NCBI GenBank assembly: GCA_020055645.1
Contig: CM034550.1
Span: forward strand, 22,910,880 to 22,974,879
Direction of reading: 5' to 3'
Length of the DNA: 64,000 nt
Origin: Tomocerus qinae
Lineage: Eukaryota; Arthropoda; Collembola; Entomobryomorpha; Tomoceridae
In this document: positions 49,595-64,000 of the stretch, one piece after another
Position numbering within the stretch: the first letter of the stretch is position 1
Layout of the letters: each line of letters starts with the position of its first letter
The notes under the pieces: generated by a model
Database searches by the model: none
What the model saw: the letters and a program-made list of their open reading frames with translations, nothing else
What the model was told of the DNA's origin: nothing
Position numbers and translations under genes: made by a program

Positions 49595-50579
49595 ATGGCT
49601 GAAATAAAGATCCTCAGAGATGGCTACGCTCATATTAAAGACGATGGATTTATGTACGCAAATTGTACCTGCTCCCTTGTCATAACTCCATCCAATGCCC
49701 TTATAATTGACACGATGACTCCTTGGGATGGACCTTTCATCCTTAATAGTAAAGTAAAAACTAATTGCTACAGAGTTTTACACGATTTCATAATAATTAT
49801 TACTGAAGATGTTTCTCTGCAGGACTACAAGAATTTGGAGTAGAAGCGGACAAAATCACTTACTGTATATCAACACATGGACATCCGGACCACACTGGAA
49901 ATAACAACTTATTTTTATCGGCTAAACACATTGTTGGCTTTTGTATTGAAGACAAGGATCAATTTTACATGCATCCTTTCGAACATGGTGGGTATAGTTG
50001 TTGATATTATGTTGCATTCATCTATATTCGCACTAATTTTGAGGGAATACCTACGGAAGAGCGAATACGGGTGACTTAAAGGTGAATTCATATAAAATTT
50101 GGCAAAAGATGACTTGGGGTGAATTCGTGAGAAATTGGGCGGGTAACTTAGGGTGAACTCTTATGAATTTCAACGAATTCGGGCGAATTTAGGGGGTGGT
50201 TGCGTCTTTGAGTGAAATCAGGTGAATTTGGGTTCTTTTTTGTTGTCTAACAGGCGAAGATTTTATTATTGACGAGTACGTTTCGGTGACCCCAACTGCT
50301 GGCCACACGAATGAGGACATCTCGCTAGTTGTCAAATCAAAGGATGGCAAAACAGTTGTGATTGCCGGAGATCTATTTGAGTGCGAGAAAGACACTGAAG
50401 ACTCTGAATTGTGGACTGGAAGTAGTTTCGATAAGCATTGCCAAGCAAAAAATCGACTGAAAATCCTTCAGAAAGCAGATATCATTATACCGGGGCACGG
50501 ACCTATGTTTCAGGTTACATCGAACCACATCTCAAAAGCTGAAAAGTTTTTAACTGATCTGAAAAAAACTGAAATGTGA
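49595..50579 (+). CDS. MBLAC1: Metallo-beta-lactamase domain protein MBLAC1 (3 exons)
   Basis: Exons 49595-49748, 49823-49987 and 50254-50579 join with two phase-1 introns into 214 residues, essentially a bare domain. Metal-binding motifs are complete: THGHPDHTGN (H70, H72, D74, H75), TAGHT (H124), IAGDLFE (D146) and PGHG (H188), as in two-metal hydrolases. The family in mammals is an RNA endonuclease reported in 3' processing of replication-dependent histone pre-mRNA, and the nematode relative swip-10 acts in glia; the role here is inferred from family. The ATG follows a splice acceptor at 49587-49588, so a leader exon lies upstream. AATAAA is at 50711-50716. The second intron carries GAATTC/GGGCGAATT-type low-complexity sequence that also occurs in an intron of the gustatory receptor gene. 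Confidence 0.92.
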
Positions 50580-52491
<1,912 letters not shown>

Positions 52492-52541
52492 ATGTGTATT
52501 GTTAAGACCACAATATAAAAATGCTTACCCAGTTATTTGCA

Positions 52542-52623
52542 AATAAAATGATCCAATTTTGAAAATTATTTTCTATCAAAAATCAATCAAAGCATCTGTT
52601 TAATTCATTGCAATATATTTTAT
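52542..52623. terminator. Facing poly(A) signals of RpS15A (+) and CYLD (-)
   Basis: AATAAA on the plus strand at 52542-52547 and on the minus strand at 52618-52623 face each other. Cleavage 10-30 bases after each would bring the two transcript ends to within a few tens of bases, or make them overlap. Confidence 0.6.
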
Positions 52624-52956
52624 TTGTTAATTCATTTACAACGTTTGTTGTATTGGATTTAGGTACTTATGGTGAAACATTTTATTACGAATTGAAACAT
52701 CTTTATTAACTATGCTACCACTTTACGTTAGAATGGTAACAATTAATTTAATCTTATACTAAAGGTTATGCCATACGCAGACGAACTTTCAACGATTGGA
52801 GTTGGATGGATTCACAGAAATTGATTTGACTTATAAGGTTAAGCTTAGAGTGATTAAATTTAAAGTGCCTCTCACTCCATATTACAGTGTTTATGCATAG
52901 TTTATGCGTAATTTCAATTAGATTACGGTATATAGTAAGTGAATAATACAAAATTT

Positions 52957-55900
52957 CTATGAATACATTGATGACTGAGGCGAATAGTAAAGGCAGATGT
53001 AAGGGTCAGACACAAGGCGCTTTAGTTCTGGTGGCATGGCGTTGTTCTCAATACTCTTCTTTACGGTATTCGGGTCCTTCTCCAGCTGCTCCAACCACAC
53101 TCCCATTTTTGGTAGCATTTTCACCTGCAAATTAATTTTTGACATAATTCCACAACCACATTAAGTTAAGTAATAAATGTGTATCAGTAATCAGTAGTTT
53201 ATTCACCTGAGGAACATTGTGTCCTGTGCCATTAGGATTCTCAACACGGTCAGCCATAGAGTCAAAAAAGACCCAGGGTGCCTTTCGATCAGTCCCGCAC
53301 TTGACGAACGATACAAAATGGCTTGTTTCGATACAAATGACTGCAAAGAGGTCCATGGTGACTCTTGGGATTGTTGTGCTGGGAATAGCATGAAAGGGTA
53401 TAACAGGATGGGTAGGATTACGAGAATGGCCGTTAAACGCACTGCCACTGCCACCCATTGCAAAATTACTAATTTGCGTAGGATTATGGTGCGCAGGGTA
53501 TAAATCAGCAGCACCGAAAGGGTGGCCGTGGCCATTGCGGGTAATATTGATATTAGGATTGTTAGGATCTGGGAAATAGTAAGAAGTGTCAAAGGAGTAC
53601 TTTATTTTCACGAAGCTGTTCACATGGGCCTGTCTCTTCCGCATATGACTCTGATTAAGGCAAGTTTCGCAGAAAGCAGTTGACTCCGCTCCAGAGCCCA
53701 CTTGGGGAAGACTGCTGTCTCGGGCCCCACCTCCAGAGTCAAATTTTCCGTAGCAGTGGGGACACTCGTAGGTTGCAAGGCCACCACAGATAATACAAGT
53801 ACGTGGAGCTAGAGACAATGCAAATTCACAATTAAATATAAAATAGTATTTTATAATGAACCGACTGGAGATTTGGACTTACTGTTTTCCATCAGATCTG
53901 TAATGTCGATTGTCAAATTGGGCACAATCCCTTCGTACATTTTATACTTATTGCCCGAACGAGGCATCTGAAGAATAAGAGCGGGGACGGGTGTTGACTT
54001 CAACTTGAGATCTTGCAAGATAAGACTTTGTTCAAAAAGTTGTTGAATCGTTGGGATTTTACTCTTGTCGTCTTCAGTCTGGTGAACAAGAACTTGATGA
54101 AAGAAATCAGACTGTCCCGAGGACAGAGACATGAACTCTTCCAAATGCAAAACTTTGCTGAATAACAGCTGCAAAAATTCTTGAGGATCTGTTTTGTTAG
54201 GACAAAAAACAAAACAAAGTCAGAAAATCTTTAATTTATTTTTCAGCAATGAATGAATGGTTGGCTGACCCATTTCTTCCGCAGTGAGTTTGTCATCCAA
54301 ATGCTGCATCGTTTCGCGTAGTTTCATCACATTGTTGGCCGTGCAGTACATATTCTTTCGCAGCGGAGTTACAATTTCATCTCGAAGAATTCTCTGTACT
54401 TGTCTAGCCAGGTTTTCATCTCCGATGTCCTTATTGTGCCAATTGTAGTCTTGCAACAGGATAGAATCAAACACTCCGGTGAATGAAAACATAGAAAATA
54501 AAGTTGCATCTAAGTAGCAGGAGTTACGGTGCCCTTGAATACCCTTTGCTCGACCTAAAATAGAAGAAATACAAAAAAAGTCGCTAAAAAGTCGCTATAT
54601 AGTTCAACTTCAACATCCAAAATCATTTATACCAACATTATTAATATATAGTGGTGCTTTTTATTTTCCAATCAATTAAATTGCATTGCTTTCCTATTCT
54701 GCTTCCCTGTACCAAATAAGGTATCAATCTACTAAACAAACTCGTTTAAGTTTCCTACCAACATATATTAGAGATTTCCTCTAACTCCGTTAGTTAGGCT
54801 TAAACAGACCAAATCAGAAACGTCAGAAATCAACCGAAGGAGTCCCAAAATGGAAACAAAGTTCAGTGCTCTGTAATTACATTACAAATCTAATCATTAC
54901 CAACAACCAATAATAACATAGCGAGGGCACAGACTATCATTTGTTGCTCATTACTCCACGAGTTAAACAGTCCTCCCTCACTCTCCCTCAATTGTGGAAA
55001 TTAGAACGCGATAAAACGTGACAGCAAAATCTAACTAATTACACATTAACGCTAAAATAGTCATAGACAAAAATTAGCATATATAGTAGATATCGTATTT
55101 TCTGACTAAGTAAAACTCGGCATTGTATTGTGAGTAAAACAACTTTTAGTACATACTTCCAAAATAAATAAATTTAAATTGACTTCCTAGTGCAATAGAG
55201 ACAGATTTGATCTGTTTATTTATTTATCTGGAATTACCTAAAAATTGATTTGAATCATGTCAAACAAGTACACAATGGTCGACCTGGCAGACAATCAGAC
55301 AACAAGATATATTTAACTCTTTTTCACAACCAGTAGTATTATATAGTAAAGCTACGCCACTCTACTTAAGTATTTGCTCCGTATTTAGGATAGCAAATAA
55401 ACAAAGTTCAACATCCAAAGACAAAACATCAAAGCCATAATCCCTCATAAATCTTCACTCACGCAATTCGCAATTGTATAGCATTTACCTCCCTCCCAGT
55501 ATAGCATATATAATTTATTTTCCTCACTTCATTCCGTTCAGCGTAATAAGCAAGTATGTAAAAGATCTATAATAAGAACATCTGAAAAGTGTTTGTTGGC
55601 AACTGGTTCTAGTTCAGGCATCTAACTACTAAACGACTATAATAATATATGTACATATCTATACCCTACTATCATTATATTATACTCTTGTTGGTGATGC
55701 TCTTTTGTGTCAGTCATACTACATGACTACATCTAATATAAATATATATCCCTCTCATTTATTACTCTATCCTCTCCCTCTGCTCTCATTCTGTACGGAA
55801 ATCAACTCTCCAAGTTCCGTTCAACTCAAAAATACCCAATCTGTACCACAGCATGTACTAGCCTAAAAACATTTGAACTTTTAAATTTCTTTGTAGTTTC

Positions 55901-58900
55901 TATTATGATATATTTTAGTTTTGGTTAATGCGATGAAGATTATTTTCAACTTGAGCAGGATAAGCTGAACATGTTGAACGAGAACATCGATCTCTTTCAC
56001 TTTAAACATTGCACTTGAACATATGCATCTCAAGTGGCATAATACTTTAGTAAGGGGACTGTCGACTCGACTGTGGTCTGTCTGGCTGAGTCTATCAATC
56101 CACCATTTTCTATACTAAGACACCCACTACTCATGACTACTCTTTACAAATGATCTCATCTTTCGCCTTTCAAAGACGACTTACCTAATACATTTCAAGA
56201 AAAAAATATATTCTTATGATTGACTCTGACTTCACCAATCAAAATATTTCAATGCAAAATTACTTACATCCACCACAAAACTTTAATTAAATCCCAGGAA
56301 TAAATTTGTTGTCATTGTTGTTATATTATTATGTGTTGTTTGGGGCTTACCATTGATTCTTTCCACGTCCTCCTCCTTTAACGGTGATTGGACGAAAGGC
56401 AAAGTCGGCATATTGTGACCTTTCGGAGCAAACTTTGTGTTTAGTTGGGGAGAGTGTGGTGATATTTTGCTACTATCACCGTCACCCAAGTCCTGTCCAA
56501 AAGAATCTGAAGGCTTCGGGATAGAATTATCTCTATATTTCTCGGTCACGGAGTTCAGTCTTGCTTCAAGTTGGGTGCTCGATTTCTCCCAGTCAGCTGA
56601 GTTGATAAACCGAAACTCCCGCACGGGTTCTACTTTAACTGTCAATTCGGAGGCGGATGGAGCTGAGGTGTCAGTTCTTGGTTTCAAGTTTGGTGAAGGC
56701 TGAGAACAAATTGTCTGACTCTTTCTAGTCGTTTTAAAGTCAACGATGTCAGAACCCTCAGACCCGGAGAAGTCGTAGAGTCCGTACTTTCCTGTGGGCG
56801 GGGCAGGGCGATGAATCCTCTCTAAAAGCTGTGCTCTAGAGTGTTCGACTGGCGGAAGAGTAACTTTATCACTGTGTTGGTTGCTACGTAGAACAGATCC
56901 TTGGTATGTGTCACCTCTGATCGGTCCTTCTGCCCCTAAAATATCCGAATGGAAAGGACCGATCTCAATACTCGCACTGCTGTTGCTGCTCGGACTTGGA
57001 CTTGAACTGGGAGTGCTACTCAATTTCTCACTTGGTTCTGATCCCGGGTTATAGTAATAGTCGTCTTCTAAAATTAGACCAGCGACTGCGACCAGACCAC
57101 CACGATGTGGTTGGCAGGTGAATAACTGCTGGTTTTTATACCAGCCAGAACCGAGACCCAATTCCCTATCCTGTATACCATTAACTCTTTTAGTGAACAC
57201 TATATTAATTTTAAACTTAATAAATGACACCAATTTCAAAATGTTAACTGCTTACGAATTCTATTCCAGCAATTTCCTCTTCGTTAATAACCCCCTTCCA
57301 TTTAACTATTCCAGATTCGTTCGGATGTGGAGATTCACGCAGCCAAATTATTCTGTCCCCAATTTTTACCCCTGCAATTAACAATTAAAAAATTCAATCT
57401 CATTATTATTTATTATTTCGGCACCCTTAATTAAGTATGTAAATAGAATACTAGACTTTAAGTTTATGTTTTGTCAGCAGCAAATGTGAATATTCTGCAT
57501 TACTGCATATGCAATTACATACTAATTATGACATACGATCAATGACACTTGATTTGAAAGACCTATCTATAATAGACGTCAGACGTCTCCTACAATTGCT
57601 TTCTGGTCACCAGTTGAACTGAAGCTCAGTCAGTCAAGTAGATGGAAACAGTATTTTCGGAAATAGCTAATAAATAATTAATATACCGATGAATTTGTTA
57701 TTTCTTTGAAATTGCAAATATATAGAATGCTAAAACATTAATACACTACACACACAAGTAATTAAAAACATTCATTTAATAAAAACACAATTTACTTTAA
57801 GTTTTAACTAGATGTACACTACAGACAGATGTTTTCTGTCAATGTATTTGAATTGAACGGCACAGCAGCATCGACAATTTAGGAAAAATAACGCCATACA
57901 GTCACTCACATCGTAGGCACAGGCATCGTAACATCACCTAAACCTACCTACTTTAATGCATTAGGTATGCAATTCAGGCATCGAAAATCTCTTGCAACTT
58001 TGCACCGAAAATCGGACCTAGCTCCGCCCATAACCTCATACCGTAATAATCTATATAATTCCGCGGACTGATTTTACTTCGCCTTTTTGGCTGTTAATGG
58101 TAATAGTTCCGCGTATCGAAATAATTCCGCGTTCTAGTTTTTCTAGGAAGGTGTGGGTATCCACTCCTGGAAACATTGAAACTAATTAAGGTGATAATTT
58201 AGAGCCACCCTCTTTGAGTGTAGTCTGGAGTTGGATCGTCGAAAGTCGAAGTCGAAAGTCGAATTCATTGAAAATAAATAAATATTGACTTCATGAAATA
58301 ATACCGCGTATCGAAATAATTCTGCGGACACGGAATTATTTCGACATTTTTGGCCTTTACAGGAATTTTTTTGTGCTTGAAACAATAATTCCGCGCGGAA
58401 TTATTTCAATTATTACGGTATTTTCATACCTGCCTATGCACCGTAATCCTTATGATTACTTTTAACTTCCCCGTAGTTAAATCTAGGCCAAAGTTTGGAA
58501 ATTCCTGACAAAAAGTTGGAAATTATTTTAAACTCTGGAAATTTTGACCAAAATTTGTAAAAGTTGGCTTGAGCTGCTTCTCTGGAAATTTAAATATTTT
58601 GATGCTTGGTTGCGTTGAATAAAATAATACTACTACTGTATTATATGATACGAGCCCATCAGTGTACCCCGGCCGTCACTGGTGCAAAGGTATCAGTTAT
58701 TAAATTGAAAACTTAAGGTTGACTATCAGTAATGTTAATTTCCTATCTCAGGAAAGTGGAAATATCTGAAGTAATATTTCACGTACAACATTTTGGTGAC
58801 TATTGTTGGAAAGATTGAACATTTCCCTGGAACATGTGGCCCTACGAAAATCGGGAATACTTGTGGGAGGAGCCAAACCTCCACTGATAGCCACACTTAA

Positions 58901-61900
58901 GGCTGTCACTTGTCACCTTGTACAAAAACGATAAAATCGCCAGAATGAATTTTACTGTAATTAAAATTGTGCATTATAAAATGACAGATCTTTACTAAAA
59001 TTTTATTGACACAAATATGTTTTGTGTTGGGTGTCCTCCAAAGTGAAAATTTGTTTCCCAATACAATGATGAATTTAGCAATACGGTGGTGAGTCATCGA
59101 GTCACACGTAAAATCATGAGTCACATGTAAAAGCATTTATGGCACAAAGGGAAAAACAGGAATGTGTATTCTGGCAGCTCATAATATTTAATGCTTCCAA
59201 CCATTCTTAGCTAGTCAGCTCAGAATGGTGGAGTGTCCTCGGACTCTCAGCTAGCTGATCGTACTTTCGATTACTGCTTAGACCAATATGACATAGGTCT
59301 TCCCAGTGGTTGCTAGCTTGGGTAGTATTCTGGCTCGGTGAAGTTCAGGAACAGTACGGGAATACTATCCATGGATATTATGGAAATGGGCGGATTAAGT
59401 TCCCTAAGTGCAGTAAAAAGCTACCTAAATCCTTATCCTAAAATTAACCTGGGTGATACAGATGTCAATGCATGTGGTTGCAAGCCACTTGGCTGGACAT
59501 TAGTCCTAGAGAAATGAATGCCCGCCGGCACTTGCTTTGGGCTATCCTCATTTCCATGCTCTTATCACCCGTCCGTGTACAGTACAGTCTCTATTTAACG
59601 ACTAACAACGTCAGGTACACAAGTCGTGGGTCGGAAGAGAGCATACCACACATTACCTGAATGGGCTAGACCTATAAGACTGCTAATTTTACTCCTTACT
59701 CCTAATTTAAAGAAAACAACCTTCAAAGAAAAATAATTTTTGCCCCTGTCAGGGGTGAGGGTTTCACAAAGGGAGAAATCCAAATAATTTCTAGCAAAGG
59801 CAAACCGATTTGCCAAAAACAAATTGAAAAAAAAATTACAGGAACTAAAATTTGTTTTTAAAATAACTACCCAGTACCCAATTGCCAAAATACAATATCT
59901 GTCATTTTTTATGACTTTAACTGACATCACCGTTAGAAATCATACACTGAAACCATTATATCGAATATGAATGGCAGTATATTAGCTTGACACAACTCTG
60001 AGTTTCAATGCAAACAATAATCTTTTTCTATCATTTAAAATAATTTTGTTTTTACTTTACTCCTCAGTTCCCTGAATACAAACTTTGAAATCTGACTGCA
60101 ACTACTAAATAAAGGACAAGCAAATGCATGATAAAAACAGTTTGGATTCGAATGTCATTTTTGCATATCTCGTGATTTCAACTAACGGTGAAGGTGAATG
60201 GAGTAGTCTCTTCCATTACTAAATAGTATTACACGATTTTCAGGCCGAGAGACAAACCCATCTAGTCAGTAAGCATTAAAATATTTATTTAGGTAGAGTA
60301 GAATCCATTACGTATACAGCAAGTCGGTTGTTGTTCATACATATCATATAGATATATATCTAAACAAGTGCACAAAGATAGAAAGGAGTACAAGAATAAA
60401 TCATTATTATGAACAATGACAACAAATGCAATCCGATGCCTAAGTCTAAAACCGTAAAAACAAGTCTCACGCAACGAAAGCAAGGAGTTTTTGAATAAGG
60501 TGAATGAGGAGGCTAGTATTAACAGAGTATACTGACTACCGACCGGTACTGACTCTATTCACATCAAGTTATGTAGATTAAACCCAGGCTTCGATGGTAT
60601 ATTCATTTGTTCTGTCATAATATTTGTGTTTTAAAGGGTTGCTGATATTTCAAAGCAAATAGTGACCTCAGCAGTCACCAACTAATCCGTTCAATTCCCT
60701 TCTTCGTCAGCGAAGGGCAGAAATGACATCTGAACTGGAATAATTTGCAATGGAATAGGAATTGAGATTAGTATGGGTGTCATAGATAGTAGATTGAGCA
60801 ACTGTGGTTGCCCACTTGCAGCATGTAAACTATTCCATTGATAAAGTCTGCCTTGTAACAGTTTGCAACTTTATAATTCAGAAATCATTGGCGTGTCCTC
60901 CCCTGACTGACGCAGACAATAAAAAGAAGAGGCATATCTCTAGCATAACATAAACTATATGCATAATCAAACAGAAACGTGTACTGTACTGAAACCCTGC
61001 AGACTAAAATACCACAGTAGCACATCAAAACTCCAATAAAAGCAAACAAAAACCACAAAAAATTAACATAAAACTGTACTGTCTATATATGTACAAAATA
61101 TATGTTTTAGGGTAGTCAGTAGACTTAAGTAAGTCTGACGTACGAGGATGGAGATATTTATGGGGTTGGGTCTTCAACAACAACAAAATAGGGATATACA
61201 TAAATAATAATATGCAGAAGATTTAGAAGAACGTATACACACGTATTGCTATAGACTTAGTATTTTTAATGTTTGGGAACTTTTATTTAGTTGGTGAGTT
61301 TGGCAAACCTTATGGCACATTTCCGGCAGTGCAGTGGCACAATAGCCAGACGACCACTAACTAAGAGTTACTTTGTTGTGGTGAAAATGAAGATAGATAG
61401 ATTGAACTGACTGACTCAGATCTGCACAGCCAACTTCAGACAGTAAACCAAGTCAAAAGACTCAACGAAGCCACAATGAAAGACAAAATAAGACAATCCT
61501 ATACCTTCTACACACAAATAATAATAAGAGGGAGAGGTGAGGATAAGAAACAACCATGAATACCTACAATATTATAATAATAGCAGTTTTATTTTTTACG
61601 TGATTCGCTATGAAAACGCACATTTTGTAAGATACGTTACCCGACAGTTTATACTCATGCAGAAATATTAATTAAGCTGAGCACCTGCTGATGATTCTCA
61701 CTAAATTGAGCATACTAAATACACATAGCATAATAATATCGCTTCACCTTCTTGTACTGTCATTTGTCTTGAACCACACATTAAAACTATTATTAATAAT
61801 AATAACGCATTAAAAATTTAAATAAAGATGTGCTACGCTACAAAATGGGGCCGAAGGCAGAATTCGATGTGCAGGCAGATTTTTATTAAAATACGATTTT

Positions 61901-64000
61901 GTAACTTGAAGAAATTATAAAACAATTCAGAGAAATATCAAAACCCCCATACGACGACCTACAAGTTGGACTTATTTAAAAAATTGTTGTTTTTGATTCA
62001 TCTTTCTTCGCTGGATCATTTTCTCCAAAATGGCAACGATATATTTTCTAATTCAGATTACATTATTCTATTTTCTTAGTGGAATTGCAATTTTGCTATT
62101 TGGAATGCCAAACTTGTAGAAACGTGTCAGTGCACAAAGACATAATAATTTATTTAAGTGAAACTGGTACTCGTTTCATTTCTTTGAAAGCAGATGTTAC
62201 ACTGGAGCATGGAAGTCATTTTCAGAGCGTAACCTTTACAACCAAAATTAGAAGAGGAAGTGGCAATTCAGCGGTGTGATAAGAATCCACATCTCAGGCT
62301 TTTCAAACATTTCTCGGTCTCCCTTACTCCTCATCTTCTTCGTACTTACATCAAATAAATAAACTATTTACTAGGGAGCACGTCCCACTTCTCTCTAATT
62401 CTATCTGACGGCGGCTCTGGCCGGTGCTAGACTCATTCCCTCTATTCCATTCCCAGCTAAAACTCTCCTCAATGACCATTAACTAAGCCAGCTCTAGCTC
62501 AGCTCAATCACAGCTTAGTACCACTTTTCTACTTTTAAATTCAATATACAACACACAAGTACACTAAATCAGAGATGGAAAAAACTTTTCTTGGGATCAG
62601 GAAACTTTAGATTCTCTGAATGCTACTACTATAACTTTTCGGGATTTCTTATTGGAACAAAACAATAATTGTTTAATAAAACCGTGGGGAGTGGACAAAA
62701 TTCAAAATGTTTGCAGATTTTCTAAAATGCAGCGTACTTACTTTCTGTACGAAATTTAGCAAAGAAGTTTTCTAAACGTTGTAAACTTTTTGGACGCAAA
62801 ATATGCTTTTGTACCTGATCATTACAAAAATTATAAAAAATAGGGTCGCAAGTTAATTCTATCGCTTATATACTTTAATATACTTTAACACCTATAATAT
62901 AGAGTGTTATCACTTCATCGCAATACAGAGTCTTTTAGCATCTTTTTTTATTATTGCTGCTGTTCTTATTCTCATGCATACACTACGTATTAATATTTCA
63001 TTCTATTTATGTGTCTATAAAGGAAGCTATACCTTACGTATACATAATGCACATAAAGAAGATACGTACAATTGGAGAGGACGAGAGAGAGCTGCATCTA
63101 GAAGAAATCTAAATTAATGAAGCTATAAAGAAGGATAAAGAAATATTCTATCCATAACAAAAGTAGATCTGACTCATCCATTCGACATGACACTATATCC
63201 TTGAGACAAACTACGACATCACCTCCACCTACAACGCAAAAAGAAGCCTTTCAAATCTAATCTCATCACAACTGCATTGTTAATGACTCCCTTCCTTGCA
63301 ACGAAATATATACTAATTGCATATACTCACCATTATTGAAATATGAACATATTTTGTTCCTATCAAGACACTAGTTAACCATACTACTACACATATAATA
63401 CTTGGTATTCGGTAGGCGAACAAAAATATTGATTTACCAAGCACCTTAAATAGAATTACATTTGTACTATCAGAAATTCGACAGAGTCAGAGAGACTAAT
63501 TATTAATATTTACGTTAAAAATAAGAATTGAATGTGGTCAAAGCCATAAGTTATGATAAAGTAAGATCAAGATAATAATAAGAATATTGAAGAATAATCA
63601 CCGATTTCTTGAGGAGATGCAGTGGACAAATAGTGTGAGGAACGTGGAAGGGAGTCAGCAGAAGGACAAGGACAGTCAACGTAGAAGCGACTAGCACTGG
63701 AAGTGCTGGAGTGGCCGGGGTTGTGACTCCAGCTCTGCTGATTGAGATGTCCCTGGCTGTGACTCCAGAGAGACTTGGGCTGTCGATTGTCCTTATGACC
63801 TTTGGACTTTTTCCCTTTATTGGCACTACCCGCGCTACTACTGCCTGCAGCCGAACTGTTTGCAATCTCCCGACTTGCCTTTCCTTTGCTCTTACTCCCT
63901 TTCATCAAATCCTTCGAGTCCAGGACGTCAACGACGGAAACCACGCCCCCTCCTAACCCCTCCTCTTCTAAATTGTGATTATGCAGATTATGATGATGCG
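52957..64000 (-). CDS. CYLD: Ubiquitin carboxyl-terminal hydrolase CYLD (7 exons seen, 5' end outside window)
   Basis: Minus-strand exons 63602-64000 (continuing past the edge), 57256-57371, 56351-57170, 54270-54554, 53883-54188, 53207-53808 and 52957-53124 join in frame into about 897 residues. A basic, serine-rich stretch leads into a CAP-Gly-like domain (VKIGDRIIWL, GIVKWKGV, GWYKNQQLFTC), then a long disordered linker, then the USP domain: catalytic Cys in GHRNSCYLDATLF, DPQEFLQLLF, a zinc B-box with CIICGGLATYEC, and catalytic His in IETSHFVSFVK followed by FFDSMADR. The protein ends YICLYYSPQSSMYS. CYLD cleaves Lys63- and Met1-linked ubiquitin and restrains NF-kappaB signalling; the CAP-Gly domains bind NEMO and microtubules. 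Compared with mammals, the B-box segment carries a long glycine-, asparagine- and histidine-rich insert. The first intron seen is about 6.2 kb. Confidence 0.93.
57372..63601. other. Large CYLD intron
   Basis: Phase-1 donor (63601) and acceptor (57372) flank about 6.2 kb. It contains a TA-flanked MITE (58041-58418) and otherwise AT-rich sequence. A 66-residue plus-strand frame at 62079-62279 is noted as a finding but is not called a gene. A small alternative CYLD exon inside cannot be excluded. Confidence 0.6.
58041..58418. mobile_element. TA-flanked MITE, ends CCGTAATAAT
   Basis: The ends CCGTAATAATCTATATAATT and AATTATTTCAATTATTACGG are imperfect inverted repeats with TA on both sides (58039-58040 and 58419-58420), as for Tc1/mariner-type elements. 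Inside, the motif CCGCGTATCGAAATAATTC or variants recur several times in both orientations, an unusual CpG-rich pattern for this AT-rich intron. It has no coding capacity. Confidence 0.75.

Overview
The window is nuclear DNA from an animal, most likely an arthropod and plausibly a hexapod such as a springtail (the exact group is inferred). It is AT-rich. Its genes are split by short GT-AG introns, and every gene I could assemble has a recognisable metazoan or arthropod family signature: CYLD, CD98 heavy chain, MBLAC1, RpS15A, an arthropod-type SET/MYND protein, and a gustatory receptor with a C-terminal T[FY]E-VL-Q motif. None of the multi-exon genes is visible as one open frame. I joined exons by reading splice sites and intron phase by hand, and each model closes in frame from start to stop, except CYLD, which runs off the right edge.

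Layout. 1-13.1 kb is a repeat-dense region: palindromic (foldback) elements, an 18-bp and a 40-bp tandem array, nested elements with target-site duplications, and a 5'-truncated non-LTR retrotransposon. Its only convincing gene is an intronless NADAR-domain gene at 7025-7558, lying between two copies of one palindromic element family. 13.1-28.2 kb holds three genes: a four-exon SET/MYND gene (+, 16487-20817); a two-exon gene for a small secreted six-cysteine knottin-like peptide (-, 21298-22056); and a seven-exon gustatory receptor gene (-, 23135-28202) whose introns carry inserted elements, one with a clean 8-bp duplication. 28.2-36.2 kb is gene-poor, with a 25-bp tandem array and a dispersed repeat. 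36.2-41.8 kb holds a seven-exon CRAL-TRIO/SEC14 gene (+) facing an eight-exon CD98 heavy-chain gene (-). 41.8-49.5 kb shows no gene I can support. 49.6-64 kb holds MBLAC1 (+), RpS15A (+) and CYLD (-, continuing past the right edge), the last two arranged tail to tail with poly(A) signals under 100 bp apart.

The genes do not form one pathway. They cover ribosome structure, deubiquitination (CYLD), amino-acid transport (CD98hc), lipid transfer (CRAL-TRIO), protein methylation (SET/MYND), a metallo-beta-lactamase-fold nuclease, chemoreception and a secreted peptide. The least expected items are the secreted cysteine-rich peptide, the NADAR gene in its palindromic setting, and the family of long-inverted-repeat elements with 8-bp duplications.
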